DNA from: Ensifer adhaerens
Lineage (GTDB): Bacteria > Pseudomonadota > Alphaproteobacteria > Rhizobiales > Rhizobiaceae
Direction of reading: 5' to 3'
DNA length: 41,486 bases
Assembly: GCF_001270265.1 (NCBI RefSeq)
Contig: NZ_LGAP01000045.1
Coordinates: forward strand, 1 to 41,486
Below are positions 16,194 through 26,457 of the stretch, one piece after another. The notes under the pieces are model-generated. The model ran no database searches. It had not been told where the DNA came from and saw only the letters and a program-made list of their open reading frames with translations. The position numbers and the translations under genes are program-made. The first letter of the stretch is position 1; each line of letters opens with the position of its first letter.

Positions 16194-17168
16194 ATGCGCT
16201 CCACCCTCGTTAGCCAGTTCGGCGATCCGCGACAAGTGATTGCGCTCGTCGATGCCGAGCGCGTGCCGCCCGGTCCCGGCGAGGTCGAGATTGCGCTGTC
16301 CCTGTCGGCCATCAATCCCTCCGACCTCATTCCCGTCACCGGCGCCTACAGTGCCCGGACGACGCTACCCTTCGTGCCCGGCTTCGAAGGCGTCGGCACA
16401 ATTGCCCGCGTCGGCACCGGCGTCGAGACCTTGAAGCCCGGCGATCGGGTGATCCCGATCGGCGCGAGCGGCCTTTGGCAGGAATATCTCGTGCGACCGG
16501 CCGAATGGTGCTTTTCCGTCCCTGATGATATCGGCGACCGCCAGGCGGCAACCAGTTACGTCAATCCGCTGACAGCACTTCGGCTTATCGAAACGCTCCG
16601 TGCCCATTTCGGATCGATGGCCGGGCGCAGGATCGGCGTAACCGCCGCGGGCTCGGCCATCGGCGGCATGCTGATGAAGCTTCTCGCAGGCGAAGGTGCG
16701 AAACCGGTCGGGATCGTGCGCAGCGAACGCAGCGCCGAGCGGCTGGCTTCCGACGCCGTGGGCGAAATCGTCGTCGCCGATGCGGGTCATATCCCTTCTG
16801 CGCTAACCTTCGACGCCATTCTCGACGCGGTCGGCGGCCCGCTTGCCGGCGACCTCATCGGCCAAACGCTCCTGCCCGGCGCTGCATTCATCCAGTACGG
16901 CGCCCTGAGCGGCGTGCCCGTGCCGATACCGGCGATCCAGGCGCGGCCGGATGTGCGCTTCTCCTTCCTGTGGCTGAGAACCTGGGTGCACGCCGCCGGA
17001 CGGCAGGCCATCGAAGAGGCCTTCGCCCAGAGTTTTGCCGGTCTTCGCTCCGGTATTTTTTCGAGCCGCATTGCGCGAACCTACCCGCTCAGCCGTCTCG
17101 ATGAGGCCCTGGCGCATCAGGAGGACCCGCATCGCGACGGCAAGCTGCTCATCGATGCGCGCTGTTGA
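16194..17168 (+). CDS. MDR-family oxidoreductase, 2-enoyl-thioester-reductase-like
   Basis: A 324-residue medium-chain dehydrogenase/reductase without zinc ligands. SAINPSDLIPVTGAY, PFVPGFEGVGTIARVG and SYVNPLTALRLIE match the quinone-oxidoreductase/trans-2-enoyl-CoA-reductase (MECR/ETR) branch, where a tyrosine like that in GAYS takes part in catalysis. A Rossmann segment (about 145-185) should bind NADPH. Probable reaction: NADPH-dependent reduction of an enoyl thioester or related alkene. ATG 16194 was chosen; an in-frame ATG at 16176 would overlap the start codon of the divergent thioesterase. GAGG lies 10 bases before 16194. Confidence 0.8.
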   Translation: MRSTLVSQFGDPRQVIALVDAERVPPGPGEVEIALSLSAINPSDLIPVTGAYSARTTLPFVPGFEGVGTIARVGTGVETLKPGDRVIPIGASGLWQEYLVRPAEWCFSVPDDIGDRQAATSYVNPLTALRLIETLRAHFGSMAGRRIGVTAAGSAIGGMLMKLLAGEGAKPVGIVRSERSAERLASDAVGEIVVADAGHIPSALTFDAILDAVGGPLAGDLIGQTLLPGAAFIQYGALSGVPVPIPAIQARPDVRFSFLWLRTWVHAAGRQAIEEAFAQSFAGLRSGIFSSRIARTYPLSRLDEALAHQEDPHRDGKLLIDARC

Positions 17169-17231
17169 AAATCAGTACTTTCCCTTGAGCGTGCCATGGA
17201 CCTTGGCAGGTTGGAGCACTAGTTTCCGGGC

Positions 17232-18161
17232 ATGACCACGCTGCTCTATGAAAATCCGGTCTTCCTGGAACACGAGGTTCCGGAAGGTCATCCCGAACGG
17301 CCGGACCGGCTGAAGGCGCTGAACCTTGCGCTCGAACACCCGAATTTCGCCGATCTAAAGCGGGTAAAGGCGACGAAGGCGAGCGAAGACCTGGTGCTGC
17401 TGGTGCATCCGGAGGAGCACCTGCGGACTGTCAAGCGCGCCATCCCCGAAGAAGGCATCAACGATCTCGAAGCCGACACCTACGCCAGTCCCTTGAGCCT
17501 CGAGGCGGCACTGACCGGCATCGGCGGCGCGGTCGAGGCAGTGGATGCGGTCTTCACGGGTAAGGCGGACAACGCCTTCGTCGCGGCGCGTCCGCCCGGC
17601 CACCACGCCGAGAAGAACAAGGCGATGGGCTTCTGTTTCTTCAACACCGTTGCGATCGCCGCCCGCCACGCGCAGGTGGCACACGGAGCGGAACGCGTCG
17701 CGATCGTCGATTGGGACGTGCACCATGGCAACGGCACGCAGGACATTTTCTGGGACGATCCGTCGGTGCTTTTCTGCTCGACCCACCAGATGCCGCTTTA
17801 TCCCGGCACTGGCGCCAAGGACGAAACCGGCGTGAAGGGCAACGTCGTCAACGCGCCGCTCTCGCCCAACACCGGCAGCGAGCATTTCCGCGAGGCATTC
17901 CGTTCTCGCGTCCTGTCGGCGCTGACCAACTTCCGGCCGGACTTCATCCTGATCTCGGCCGGTTTTGATGCCCACTACCGCGATCCGCTGGCGCAGATCA
18001 ACCTTGTCGCCGAGGATTTCGACTGGGCGACCGGCCGCCTGCACGAGATTGCCGACCGCAGCGCAGGCAACCGCATGGTCAGCCTGCTCGAGGGCGGCTA
18101 TGACCTGCAGGGGCTCGCCGAGTCGGCCGGCATGCATATTCTAAGACTGATGAGAGGGTAA
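17232..18161 (+). CDS. Histone-deacetylase-family amidohydrolase
   Basis: A 309-residue class II HDAC-like zinc hydrolase; bacterial members deacetylate acetylpolyamines or acetyl-lysine. Zinc and catalytic residues are all visible: the His pair in PPGHHAEK (124-125), the ligands Asp162 and His164 in [12 protein letters not shown], Asp246 in [12 protein letters not shown], and the C-terminal GGYD tyrosine. The start is ATG at 17232. xseB begins 2 bases after its stop, so the two form an operon, an arrangement I recall from other rhizobia. Substrate unknown. Confidence 0.92.
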   Translation: MTTLLYENPVFLEHEVPEGHPERPDRLKALNLALEHPNFADLKRVKATKASEDLVLLVHPEEHLRTVKRAIPEEGINDLEADTYASPLSLEAALTGIGGAVEAVDAVFTGKADNAFVAARPPGHHAEKNKAMGFCFFNTVAIAARHAQVAHGAERVAIVDWDVHHGNGTQDIFWDDPSVLFCSTHQMPLYPGTGAKDETGVKGNVVNAPLSPNTGSEHFREAFRSRVLSALTNFRPDFILISAGFDAHYRDPLAQINLVAEDFDWATGRLHEIADRSAGNRMVSLLEGGYDLQGLAESAGMHILRLMRG

Positions 18162-18163
18162 CC

Positions 18164-18415
18164 ATGACCACCACCACGCAACCGGACGTTTCGGCCCTCT
18201 CCTTCGAGCAAGCCGTCGAGGAACTGGAGCGTATCGTCTCGGCGCTGGAACGCGGCGACGTCGCGCTCGACAAGTCGATCGAGATCTATGAGCGCGGCGA
18301 AGCCCTGAAGAAGCACTGCGAGGCGCTCTTGAAGGCTGCCGAGGACCGGATCGAAAAGATCAGGCTCGACCGCGCCGGCAAGCCGCAGGGCGTGGAGCCG
18401 CTCGACGCGGAGTAA
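18164..18415 (+). CDS. xseB: Exodeoxyribonuclease VII small subunit XseB
   Basis: An 83-residue helical protein that binds the large subunit XseA to form the single-strand exonuclease VII used in DNA repair and recombination. The family core [20 protein letters not shown] is seen at residues 10-29, followed by [11 protein letters not shown] and a Lys/Glu-rich second helix with [16 protein letters not shown]. It is coupled to the upstream HDAC-like gene by a 2-base gap. xseA is not in the window. Confidence 0.95.
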   Translation: MTTTTQPDVSALSFEQAVEELERIVSALERGDVALDKSIEIYERGEALKKHCEALLKAAEDRIEKIRLDRAGKPQGVEPLDAE

Positions 18416-18530
18416 TCGGCCCGGGATTGGTCAACGTCCGGAAACGCTGCGTCTTCGCCTCGCGCCTACCCGTAACCTGCGTCAGGCGCTAGGGTCGTTT
18501 AAGACCACATGAACAACGGGAGCGTGCCCC

Positions 18531-19454
18531 ATGTCCTTCTTTCCAGGCCCCGACCCGCTCGCCGGCGACAAACCCGCCTGCGATGCCATCGAACATCTGA
18601 TCATCCCCCGCACCAGCGACATCGGCGGCCTGCAGGTTCGCCGGGCGCTGCCGACCGCCAAGCGGCGGCTCGTCGGGCCGTTCATCTTCTTCGACCGCAT
18701 GGGTCCGGCCCTTTTGCGCGCCGGCGAGGCAATCGACGTTCGGCCGCATCCGCATATCGGCCTTTCGACCGTGACTTATCTGTTCGACGGCGAGATCAAG
18801 CACCGCGACAGCCTTGGTACCGAAATGGTCATCCGCCCCGGCGACGTGAACCTGATGACCGCCGGCCGCGGCATCGTTCACTCCGAGCGTTCGCCGGAAA
18901 ACCAGCGCGGGCATGAACGCTCGATTTCAGGGCTGCAGACCTGGCTGGCGCTTCCCGACCACAAGGAAGAGATCGACCCGATCTTCGACCACACGGAACG
19001 GCACATGCTGCCGCAGCTCAACGATGGCGGCATCGATGCCCGGGTCGTGATCGGCAGCTTCGAAGGACAAAAGTCGCCGGTCTCCGTCTTTACCGACACG
19101 ATCTATGTCGACCTCAACATCGCGCCCGGCAAAAGCGCGCCGTTCGCCGCCAATTGGGAAGAGCGCGCGCTCTACATCCTGTCCGGCGAAGCGATCGTTG
19201 CCGGCGACCACTTCGCCGACAATCAGCTGCTGGTCTTCCGCCCGGGCGACGAAATCACCGTCACCGCCGGTCCGCTCGGCTGTCATGTCATGCTGTTCGG
19301 CGGCGCGGCACTCGGCTCGGCCCGTCACATCTGGTGGAATTTCGTGTCGTCGTCGAAGGATCGCATCGAGAAGGCGAAGGAAGAGTGGCGTACGGGCCGT
19401 TTCGACATCGTGCCCGGCGACGAGGAGGAATTCGTGCCCCTGCCCGCCGGTTGA
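18531..19454 (+). CDS. Pirin-family protein (bicupin)
   Basis: A 307-residue two-cupin-domain pirin. The N-terminal cupin carries the metal ligands in RPHPHIGLSTVTYLFDG and the following HRDSLG, with the glutamate of HSERSPE farther on. The C-terminal domain (about 170-290) is the Pirin_C type. Some bacterial pirins oxidise quercetin and others bind partner proteins; which applies here is unknown. The ATG at 18531 follows GGGAGCG. About 115 bases separate it from xseB, so it may have its own promoter. Confidence 0.9.
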   Translation: MSFFPGPDPLAGDKPACDAIEHLIIPRTSDIGGLQVRRALPTAKRRLVGPFIFFDRMGPALLRAGEAIDVRPHPHIGLSTVTYLFDGEIKHRDSLGTEMVIRPGDVNLMTAGRGIVHSERSPENQRGHERSISGLQTWLALPDHKEEIDPIFDHTERHMLPQLNDGGIDARVVIGSFEGQKSPVSVFTDTIYVDLNIAPGKSAPFAANWEERALYILSGEAIVAGDHFADNQLLVFRPGDEITVTAGPLGCHVMLFGGAALGSARHIWWNFVSSSKDRIEKAKEEWRTGRFDIVPGDEEEFVPLPAG

Positions 19455-19524
19455 GGGCGTGGGACAACAGCGAGAGGTTGCCGCTTCGAAGCGACAGATC
19501 GCCGCTTCGAGTTGCCGCATGTTT

Positions 19525-19548
19525 CCTTAAATCGATTTCGATTCAGGG
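19525..19548. other. Imperfect hairpin upstream of dxs
   Basis: CCTTAAATCG (19525-19534) pairs with CGATTCAGGG (19539-19548) across a 4-base loop, with one mismatch and one G-U pair. It sits in the 233-base gap between the pirin and dxs genes, where no other feature is seen. It has no T-run; it could be a regulatory or repeat element. Confidence 0.4.
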
Positions 19549-19687
19549 ATTCATGCGCTAGTCTCTTGGACGACGACGCAGGAAAGCCTAATTTTGCATT
19601 CAGCGACAATTGCGTCTAAAGAGCCGCTTTAACGGTACCACCAACTATCGCGCACCCGATCCGTGCGGTGCGCATGAGGCATGCAGC

Positions 19688-21625
19688 GTGACACAACTGC
19701 CAACCACCCCGATGCCGGCAACCCCCCTGCTCGACAAGGTGACCTTTCCCGACGATCTGAAGAAGATCGACGACAGGGATCTGCCGCAGCTTGCCGGCGA
19801 AGTTCGTGCAGAGATGATCGACGCGGTCTCGCGCACCGGCGGCCACCTCGGCGCGGGCTTGGGCGTCGTCGAGTTGACGATCGCTATCCACAAGATATTC
19901 AACACGCCGCATGACCGGCTGATCTTCGACGTCGGTCATCAGTGCTACCCCCACAAGATCCTGACCGGCCGTCGCGATCGCATCCGCACACTGCGCCAGG
20001 AAGGCGGCCTGTCCGGCTTCACCCGTCGCGCCGAAAGCGAATACGATCCCTTCGGTGCCGCGCATTCGTCAACGTCGATTTCCGCCGGCCTCGGCATGGC
20101 CGTCGCTGCCGACCTCGACGGCAAGAACCGCAATGTCATCGCCGTCATCGGCGACGGTGCGCTTTCCGCCGGCATGGCCTATGAAGCGCTCAACAATGCC
20201 GGCGCGCTCGATGCCCGCCTCATCGTCATCCTCAACGACAACGACATGTCGATCGCGCCGCCGACCGGCGCGATGAGCGCTTATCTGGCGCGCCTTGCTT
20301 CCGGCCGCACCTATATGGGCATCCGCGAAGTCGGCAAGAAGCTGACGGCCTACCTCGGCAAGACGGTCGACCGGGCGATCACCCGCGCCGTCGAACACGC
20401 GCGCGGCTATGTCACCGGCGGCACGTTGTTCGAGGAGATGGGCTTCTACCATATCGGCCCGATCGACGGTCATTCGTTCGAGCACCTGTTGCCCGTGCTG
20501 CGCAATGTGCGCGACAACGCCAAGGGGCCGGTGCTGATCCATGTGGTGACGCAGAAGGGCAAGGGCTATCCACCCGCCGAAGCCGCTGCCGACAAATACC
20601 ATGGCGTCAACAAGTTCGACGTCATCACCGGCGCGCAGGCCAAGGCAAAGCCGAACGCCCCCGCCTACACTTCGGTTTTCGCCGAAGCCCTGACGCAGGA
20701 AGCCGGTTTCGACGACAAGATCGTTGCGGTCACAGCCGCCATGCCATCCGGCACCGGACTCGACAAGTTTGCGCTGGCCCATCCCTCACGCTGCTTTGAC
20801 GTCGGGATCGCCGAACAGCATGCCGTGACCTTTGCCGCCGGTCTCGCATCCGAAGGCTACAAGCCCTTTGCAGCGCTTTACTCGACCTTCCTGCAGCGCG
20901 GCTACGACCAGGTCGTCCACGACGTGGCGATCCAGGGCCTGCCGGTGCGCTTCCCGATCGATCGTGCCGGCTTCGTCGGCGCCGATGGGCCGACCCATGC
21001 GGGCTCCTTCGACACGACCTATCTCGCCACCCTGCCCGGCTTCGTCGTCATGGCGGCCGCCGACGAGGCAGAGCTGAAACATATGGTGCGCACGGCTGCC
21101 GCCTATGATGCCGGCCCGATCTCGTTCCGCTATCCGCGCGGCGAAGGCGTGGGCGTCGAAATGCCCGAGCGCGGCCAGATCCTGGAAATCGGCAAGGGCC
21201 GCGTGGTCAAGCAGGGTTCCAAGGTCGCCCTGCTTTCCTTCGGCACGCGCCTCGCCGACTGTTTGATGGCCGCCGAGGATCTCGACGCGGCGGGCCTTTC
21301 GACGACGGTTGCCGACGCGCGCTTTGCCAAGCCGCTCGACCACGACCTCATCCGCCAACTCGCGCGTCATCACGAGGTGCTGATCACCATCGAGGAAGGC
21401 GCCGTTGGCGGCTTTGCCAGCCACGTGCTGCAGTTCCTCGCCGAAGATGGCCTGCTCGACGGCGGCCTGAAGGTTCGCCCGATGGTCATGCCCGATATCT
21501 GGATGGAGCAGGCGAAGCCTGAAGCGATGTACGCCGCCGCCGGCCTCGACCGTGCCGGCATCGTCTCGACGGTGTTCAAGGCGCTCGGCCAGAAGCAGGA
21601 TATCGGCATCGGTGCGGCCGGCTAA
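19688..21625 (+). CDS. dxs: 1-deoxy-D-xylulose-5-phosphate synthase Dxs
   Basis: A thiamine-diphosphate enzyme that condenses pyruvate and glyceraldehyde 3-phosphate, the entry step of the MEP isoprenoid pathway. The 645-residue length is normal. Motifs in order: [32 protein letters not shown], the ThDP/Mg motif [16 protein letters not shown], then the transketolase-like pyrimidine-binding domain with [17 protein letters not shown] and RYPRGEG. The start GTG at 19688 has GAGG 8 bases upstream; an internal ATG at 19712 is the alternative. The stop TAA (21623-21625) is the first triplet of a RIME-like repeat. Confidence 0.96.
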   Translation: MTQLPTTPMPATPLLDKVTFPDDLKKIDDRDLPQLAGEVRAEMIDAVSRTGGHLGAGLGVVELTIAIHKIFNTPHDRLIFDVGHQCYPHKILTGRRDRIRTLRQEGGLSGFTRRAESEYDPFGAAHSSTSISAGLGMAVAADLDGKNRNVIAVIGDGALSAGMAYEALNNAGALDARLIVILNDNDMSIAPPTGAMSAYLARLASGRTYMGIREVGKKLTAYLGKTVDRAITRAVEHARGYVTGGTLFEEMGFYHIGPIDGHSFEHLLPVLRNVRDNAKGPVLIHVVTQKGKGYPPAEAAADKYHGVNKFDVITGAQAKAKPNAPAYTSVFAEALTQEAGFDDKIVAVTAAMPSGTGLDKFALAHPSRCFDVGIAEQHAVTFAAGLASEGYKPFAALYSTFLQRGYDQVVHDVAIQGLPVRFPIDRAGFVGADGPTHAGSFDTTYLATLPGFVVMAAADEAELKHMVRTAAAYDAGPISFRYPRGEGVGVEMPERGQILEIGKGRVVKQGSKVALLSFGTRLADCLMAAEDLDAAGLSTTVADARFAKPLDHDLIRQLARHHEVLITIEEGAVGGFASHVLQFLAEDGLLDGGLKVRPMVMPDIWMEQAKPEAMYAAAGLDRAGIVSTVFKALGQKQDIGIGAAG

Positions 21626-21725
21626 AGCATTTCCAGGAAAAGTGCGAAGCGGTTTTCCGTCAGGAAATGCGTAAAAACAAATAGATAGAGTGTTTCTACG
21701 ACTCCGTCAAAACGGAAACGCCCTA
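21623..21725 (+). repeat. RIME-like palindromic repeat, family A, copy 1
   Basis: 103 bases, highly similar to 41260-41362. It opens TAAAGCATTTCCAGGAAAAG and contains GCATTTCC/GGAAATGC and GGAAAA/TTTTCC pairings (outer and inner stems), then a second imperfect palindrome ending CGCCCTA. It directly follows the dxs coding sequence and supplies its stop codon. Confidence 0.85.
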
Positions 21726-21864
21726 AGGCTACGCGTCCGAAGGAAGATCCGCGGAATCGGGTGTCAGCGACCTTTCTCGGTCGCGTCGTCACCTTATGAC
21801 CAAGCGCCGCAGAGGTCCGTCGGCGCATCGCGGAGGCCGCGAAAGCGGGCAGTCCGAGACAGTA

Positions 21865-21892
21865 AAAAACCCCGGCGATCAACCGGGTTTTT
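21865..21892. terminator. Bidirectional Rho-independent terminator between dxs and a chemoreceptor gene
   Basis: AAAAACCCCGG (21865-21875) pairs with CCGGGTTTTT (21883-21892), with one bulged C and a 7-base loop. It continues into a T-run on the plus strand and is preceded by A's that give a T-run on the minus strand. It therefore serves both convergent genes. Confidence 0.85.
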
Positions 21893-21912
21893 TTGTTTCT
21901 TTCCAACGACGA

Positions 21913-24126
21913 TCAGAATTCCTGCCAATCGTCCTGCACCAAAGCCGCATTGCCATGCGATACGGGACGGGTGGCACTTGCCGTGCGCAGCGGCGCCGAC
22001 GGCGCCGCCATCGTGCGTGCAATGGCGCGCAAATCGCTCGCGGCGACCGCGCCATTCGGGCGGCCCGGCAATGTGAAGCGGGCGATCAGTTCACGCAGGC
22101 GGCCGGCCTCGCTGGCAAGCTGGGCACTGGCGGCATTGGCCTCTTCGACCATCGCCGCGTTCTTCTGCGTCACCTGGTCCATCTGGTTGACGGCGGTGTT
22201 GACTTCGCTCAAGCCCACCGACTGTTCGCGCGCCGAAATGGCGATCGCGTCCATGTGTTGGTTAATGGTGGCCACATGGCCACCGATCGCCTTCAGCGCC
22301 TCGCCGGTATCGCGCACCAGCTTGACGCCACCTTCGACCTCGACGCTGGAATTGCGGATAAGCTCCTTGATTTCCTTGGCAGCCTTTGCCGAGCGCTGGG
22401 CAAGCTCGCGCACCTCCTGGGCAACGACGGCAAAGCCCTTGCCGGCCTCACCGGCGCGGGCCGCTTCGACGCCGGCATTCAGCGCCAAAAGGTTGGTCTG
22501 GAAGGCGATCTCGTCGATGACGCCGATGATGTTGGCGATCTGGCCGGAAGAGCTTTCGATCCGGCGCATCGCCTCCACGGCACTTGCCACCACGACACCG
22601 GATTTGGCAGCACTTGAATTTGCCTCACCCGCCACGATGCGCGCCTCTTCAGCACGCCGGGTGGAGCTCGTGACGTTGGCGGTGATCTCGTCGAGGGCCG
22701 CCGCGGTCTGCTCAAGCGATGCAGCTTGCTGTTCCGTGCGCCGCGACAGGTCGTCGGCGCTTTCGCTGATTTCGCGCGAGCCGCCGTCGATCGAGCCGCT
22801 GGAGTCGGCCACCGCCGCCAGCGCATCGCCAAGCCGGGACACGGCCGAATTCAAGTCGTGACGCAGCTGCTCGAAATCCGGAGCAAAGGGTTCGGTCAAT
22901 TGGAAGGCGAGGTCTCCGGCCGCCAGGCGCTGCAGGCCTCCGGCAAGACCGGAGGTCGCCTGACGAAGACGCGCCTGGGCGGCAGCTTCGGCTTCCTCCT
23001 GCAAACGCATCCGCTCGGCATCGGCACGCGCGCGGCTTTCCGCTGCTTCCGCCTCCAGCCTCTGGTTGGCGATCGCCGCCTGCCGGAAGATTTCGACTGC
23101 GCCGGCCATTTCGCCGATTTCGTCGTTCCGGCCAGCATAGGGAATGGCAGACGCGGTATCGCCTTCGGCAAGACGCGTCATCGAACGGGTGGTGGCGACG
23201 ATCGGCCTGGAAATCGTTCGACCGACGAGAAAGACGGTTGCCGCGATGATGGCGATGGCGGCCAGGACCGCGCCAAGCGCGATTTTCTCAGCGAACTGCT
23301 GCATCGCTGCGCTTTCGGTCTCGGCCGCAGCCTTCTCGGCTTCGATCGCCGTCGCCATCTGCTCGAAGATCGGTTCGACAGTCGAAAAGGTCTCCGACAT
23401 CCGCGTGCGCAACGCAGTCTCGCTTTCGGCCAGCGCGGCGTAGTCCGCAAAGGCGGCACCGTAATTCTTCAATGCCGCCAGGATCTTGGCCTGGCTTTCC
23501 TTGCCGCCGAACGTCTCGGCCGGGAAGCCCGCGAAGGCCTTCACCTCCTCGGTATGCTTCTCGACGTATTTGTGGTCGCGCCGCATAATGAAGTCTTTCT
23601 CGTGGCGCCGCATCGTCAGCATGCTGGCCTGCAGTCCCTTGTCCGAAACGGACTTCAGCGCCTCCTCGATCGAGTGAACGGCAGCACGCATCACGCCCTC
23701 CTTGCCGGCTGACGGCTCGAGGCCGAGCGTGCGATTGGCGTCGGCAACCGCCACGAACTGGCCGAGGTAGCGCTCGTAGCCCTCGGAGATCAGCTTGAGT
23801 TGCGACTGCGTCGACTGGCTGGACAGTAGCTTGCCGAGAGCGGCGATCGTCTCATTCGCCTTGGTGGCGATTTCCTGATGCGAGGCAGCATATTTCTCCT
23901 GCCGCCGTAGCAGGAAGTCCTTCTCCGCGCGACGGTTCTGCAGGAACTGGCTTTCAAGCACCAGAAGCGTGCGGTCCGCGTCCCTGTACGCCTGCACCTG
24001 CTGGCGGTAGCCCTCCTCTATGTTCCGCTGCACGAGGAAGATGGCGACGATGGCGAGAATGCCGGCGACAGCGATGGGCACGAGCAGGCCGATGCGGTGC
24101 GAAAGCCTGAGATGGAAGCGGGACAT
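21913..24126 (-). CDS. Methyl-accepting chemotaxis protein with helical-bimodular-like sensor and CheR-docking tail
   Basis: A 737-residue inner-membrane chemoreceptor. TM1 lies at about 12-31. A long periplasmic all-helical region contains two copies of a basic-EKDF motif ([11 protein letters not shown] and [12 protein letters not shown]), typical of HBM-type sensors. TM2 is at about 285-308, followed by HAMP and a cytoplasmic methylation/signalling coil with the conserved tip [20 protein letters not shown]. The last residues, DDWQEF, form an xWxxF pentapeptide for tethering CheR/CheB. The start is ATG 24126 with AAGGAG upstream. It is transcribed alone; an A/P/S-rich linker precedes the tail. 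The ligand is unknown (HBM domains often bind organic acids). Confidence 0.9.
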   Translation of the reverse strand: MSRFHLRLSHRIGLLVPIAVAGILAIVAIFLVQRNIEEGYRQQVQAYRDADRTLLVLESQFLQNRRAEKDFLLRRQEKYAASHQEIATKANETIAALGKLLSSQSTQSQLKLISEGYERYLGQFVAVADANRTLGLEPSAGKEGVMRAAVHSIEEALKSVSDKGLQASMLTMRRHEKDFIMRRDHKYVEKHTEEVKAFAGFPAETFGGKESQAKILAALKNYGAAFADYAALAESETALRTRMSETFSTVEPIFEQMATAIEAEKAAAETESAAMQQFAEKIALGAVLAAIAIIAATVFLVGRTISRPIVATTRSMTRLAEGDTASAIPYAGRNDEIGEMAGAVEIFRQAAIANQRLEAEAAESRARADAERMRLQEEAEAAAQARLRQATSGLAGGLQRLAAGDLAFQLTEPFAPDFEQLRHDLNSAVSRLGDALAAVADSSGSIDGGSREISESADDLSRRTEQQAASLEQTAAALDEITANVTSSTRRAEEARIVAGEANSSAAKSGVVVASAVEAMRRIESSSGQIANIIGVIDEIAFQTNLLALNAGVEAARAGEAGKGFAVVAQEVRELAQRSAKAAKEIKELIRNSSVEVEGGVKLVRDTGEALKAIGGHVATINQHMDAIAISAREQSVGLSEVNTAVNQMDQVTQKNAAMVEEANAASAQLASEAGRLRELIARFTLPGRPNGAVAASDLRAIARTMAAPSAPLRTASATRPVSHGNAALVQDDWQEF

Positions 24127-24205
24127 GCGGGAAACTCCTTGCGCCGGGAGGCGTCAGGTCGGGGGATGATCAGATGTGTCGGGAGGTCCGATTTGGAGCG
24201 GAGGG

Positions 24206-24222
24206 CCTGCATCATGCAGGCT
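24206..24222. other. Perfect 8-bp palindrome between chemoreceptor and tlyA
   Basis: GCCTGCAT and ATGCAGGC flank a single C in the 248-base gap between divergent genes, which must hold both promoters. A GGAGGAG and an AT-rich inverted repeat GAATA/TATTC lie further along, but no clear promoter is seen. The hairpin could be an operator for either gene. Coordinates are good to about one base. Confidence 0.35.
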
Positions 24223-24374
24223 ACGACATTGGCCGAAAGTGCCACTCATCATTTAAGGAGGAGTGAATATTCCCCTATTCCATTAGGGTTTTGTTGCCGT
24301 GTCGTTACCGCCGCGCGACCCGCTCTGCAGCGAGGGGGCTTGCCATAAGGCCGGCAACCCTCCATGAGAAACAC

Positions 24375-25145
24375 ATGTCAGAAGAACGCCAGAATGAAGA
24401 ACACAAGAATAGAGTCCGTCTCGACCAGCTGCTGCTCAACACAGGACTGGTCGCCAGCCGCGCCCGTGCCCGCGACGCGATCCAGCGCGGCACCGTCAAG
24501 GTCGATGGCCGTACGGTGACCAAGCCGTCGTTGGCCTTTGCCGAAAGCGTGACCATCACCATCGACGACCCGGCGCAGGACTATGTTTCCCGCGCAGCGC
24601 TGAAGCTTGCCGCAGCGCTCGATCATTTCGCGCTCGATCCCTCCGGCGAAAGCTGTGTCGATATCGGCGCCTCGACCGGCGGCTTCACCGAAGTGTTGTT
24701 GAAGCGCGGCGCCGAGCATGTGGTTGCCATCGATGTCGGCCATGGCCAGATCCATCCGCGCATCGCCGGCGATCCGCGCGTCACCAGTATCGAGGGCCTC
24801 AACGCCCGCGCGATGACCGAGGACGACATCGACAACCGTGACGTCACCTTCATCGTCTCCGACGTTTCCTTCATTTCGCTGAAACTCGCCTTGCCGCCCG
24901 CACTCGAGATGGCGCTTCCCGGCGCGCTTTGCATCCTGCTGGTCAAGCCGCAGTTCGAGGCCGGTCGCGATGCCATCAGCAAGGCCGGCCTGCTGAAGGA
25001 TCCCGACAGCGCGCCGGCGGTTGCCGCCGAGCTCGAGCGCTGGCTGGTCGAAGACATGGGCTGGCAGAGCCTCGGCCTGATCCCCTCGCCGATATCAGGC
25101 GGCGACGGCAACGTCGAATTCCTGCTGGCCGGGAAAAAGCCATGA
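24375..25145 (+). CDS. tlyA: TlyA-family rRNA (cytidine-2'-O)-methyltransferase / hemolysin-A-like
   Basis: A 256-residue protein with an N-terminal S4 RNA-binding domain (about 13-75: RLDQLLLNTGLVASRARARD) and a C-terminal FtsJ-like Rossmann methyltransferase with the SAM loop DIGASTGGFTEVLLKRGA. TlyA of mycobacteria 2'-O-methylates 16S and 23S rRNA; older annotations call the family hemolysin. The ATG at 24375 is followed directly by a charged leader and the S4 domain. Its TGA overlaps the ATG of the next rRNA methyltransferase gene (ATGA), so the pair is co-translated. Confidence 0.92.
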   Translation: MSEERQNEEHKNRVRLDQLLLNTGLVASRARARDAIQRGTVKVDGRTVTKPSLAFAESVTITIDDPAQDYVSRAALKLAAALDHFALDPSGESCVDIGASTGGFTEVLLKRGAEHVVAIDVGHGQIHPRIAGDPRVTSIEGLNARAMTEDDIDNRDVTFIVSDVSFISLKLALPPALEMALPGALCILLVKPQFEAGRDAISKAGLLKDPDSAPAVAAELERWLVEDMGWQSLGLIPSPISGGDGNVEFLLAGKKP

Positions 25146-26392
25146 GCACCCAGACCCTGACCATCGCCCGCCTGGGCGCGCAGGGCGACGGCATCGCCGA
25201 GACCGAGGCTGGTCCCGTCTATGCGCCCTTCACGCTGCCGGGCGAGAGCGTGGCGCTTGCCGTCAACAAGTCTCAAGGCACATTGATCTCGCTGCGCGAA
25301 GCATCCCCGGATCGCGTCGAGCCCCGCTGTCGCCACTTCGGCCCGGAGGGTCAGAACGGAACCTGCGGCGGCTGCACGCTGCAGCATGCCGCCGATGGTC
25401 TTTACCAAACCTTCAAGCGCGATCTCGTAATCAGCGCCTTGAAATCGAAGGGGTTGAAGCCTGATGTCGCGCCGCTGATCGTTGCCCATTCGGGCGAACG
25501 CCGCCGCGCCGTCTTCACGGCCCGCAAGACCGAGAAGGATCTGCTTCTCGGCTTCAACCAGGCGGAAAGCCATCACATCGTCGCGATTTCGGAATGTCCC
25601 GTCACGAGCCCGGGCATCGTCTCGCGGCTCGCCACCATCGGCAAGATCGGCTCGGCCATGGCCGTCAATGCCGAACCGTTCCGCATCACCGTGCTCGAAA
25701 CGCTTTCGGGACTCGACCTCTCCGTTGACGGCATCAAGGGATTTGGCGACCGCGAACGCCGGCGCACCGTCGAAACGGTTCTCGGCGAACGCGGCATCGC
25801 CCGCGTCAGCCTCAACGGCGAAATCATCGTCGAGCCGACGAAGCCGGTGATCGAATTCGGTGGTGTGTCCGTCTCGCCGCCGCCAGGCGGTTTCACCCAG
25901 GCAACGCTTGCCGCGGAAGAAGCGATGGCAGCGCTGGTGCTCGATCATCTCGGCAAGGCCAAGCGCGTTGCCGACCTTTTTGCCGGCAGCGGTACCTTTG
26001 CGCTGCGTATCGCCCGTAAGGCCCGCGTGCACGCGGTCGAGGGCGAGGACAAGGCGCTGAAGGCGCTCGACTTTTCCGCCCGCAATACGCAAGGGCTGAA
26101 GCCGGTGACGATCGAGAAGCGCGATCTCTTCCGCCGCCCTGTCATGGCGCAGGAACTCAAGGTTTACGATGCCATCGTCTTCGATCCGCCACGCGCGGGC
26201 GCGGAAGTGCAGTGCCAGGAGATCGCCCGCTCCGGCGTTAAGAAGGTCGTCGCCGTCTCCTGCAATCCGATAACGCTTGCCCGCGATCTCGCGATCCTCG
26301 TTGCCGCCGGCTACCGCATCACGTCGGTCACGCCAATCGACCAGTTCCTCTGGTCGGCCCATGTCGAGGCCGTTGCAACGCTCGAGAAATAG
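25142..26392 (+). CDS. 23S rRNA (uracil-5-)-methyltransferase, RlmD/RumA type
   Basis: A 416-residue RNA m5U methyltransferase. The N-terminal TRAM-like region (about 1-55) binds RNA. An iron-sulfur cluster is indicated by Cys63, Cys75 and Cys78 (in GTCGGC) plus a later Cys in ISECPV. The SAM-binding loop is ADLFAGSGTFALRIA, and the catalytic nucleophile is the Cys in VAVSCNP. FDPPRAGAEVQ is the family's DPPR motif. The start overlaps the tlyA stop as ATGA. The likely target is a uridine of 23S rRNA; the position is inferred from the RumA family. A strong terminator lies about 320 bases downstream, beyond a repeat cluster. Confidence 0.9.
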   Translation: MSTQTLTIARLGAQGDGIAETEAGPVYAPFTLPGESVALAVNKSQGTLISLREASPDRVEPRCRHFGPEGQNGTCGGCTLQHAADGLYQTFKRDLVISALKSKGLKPDVAPLIVAHSGERRRAVFTARKTEKDLLLGFNQAESHHIVAISECPVTSPGIVSRLATIGKIGSAMAVNAEPFRITVLETLSGLDLSVDGIKGFGDRERRRTVETVLGERGIARVSLNGEIIVEPTKPVIEFGGVSVSPPPGGFTQATLAAEEAMAALVLDHLGKAKRVADLFAGSGTFALRIARKARVHAVEGEDKALKALDFSARNTQGLKPVTIEKRDLFRRPVMAQELKVYDAIVFDPPRAGAEVQCQEIARSGVKKVVAVSCNPITLARDLAILVAAGYRITSVTPIDQFLWSAHVEAVATLEK

Positions 26393-26457
26393 AAAAGGCC
26401 CGGATTTTTTGGGCGTGAGATTGTCGACGGGCGGTTGTTCCCTTCCCTCCGTCATGC

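Noticed and set aside
21727-21862. Possible tRNA or small RNA between dxs and its terminator
   Set aside because: No cloverleaf pairing, T-loop GTTC-type motif or anticodon stem could be built; only the repeat and the terminator are supported.
26390-26415. Terminator directly after the rRNA methyltransferase stop (GGCCC ... GGGC with a T-run)
   Set aside because: The T-run lies in the loop and the stem is only four pairs; the perfect stem at 26714-26738 is far better.
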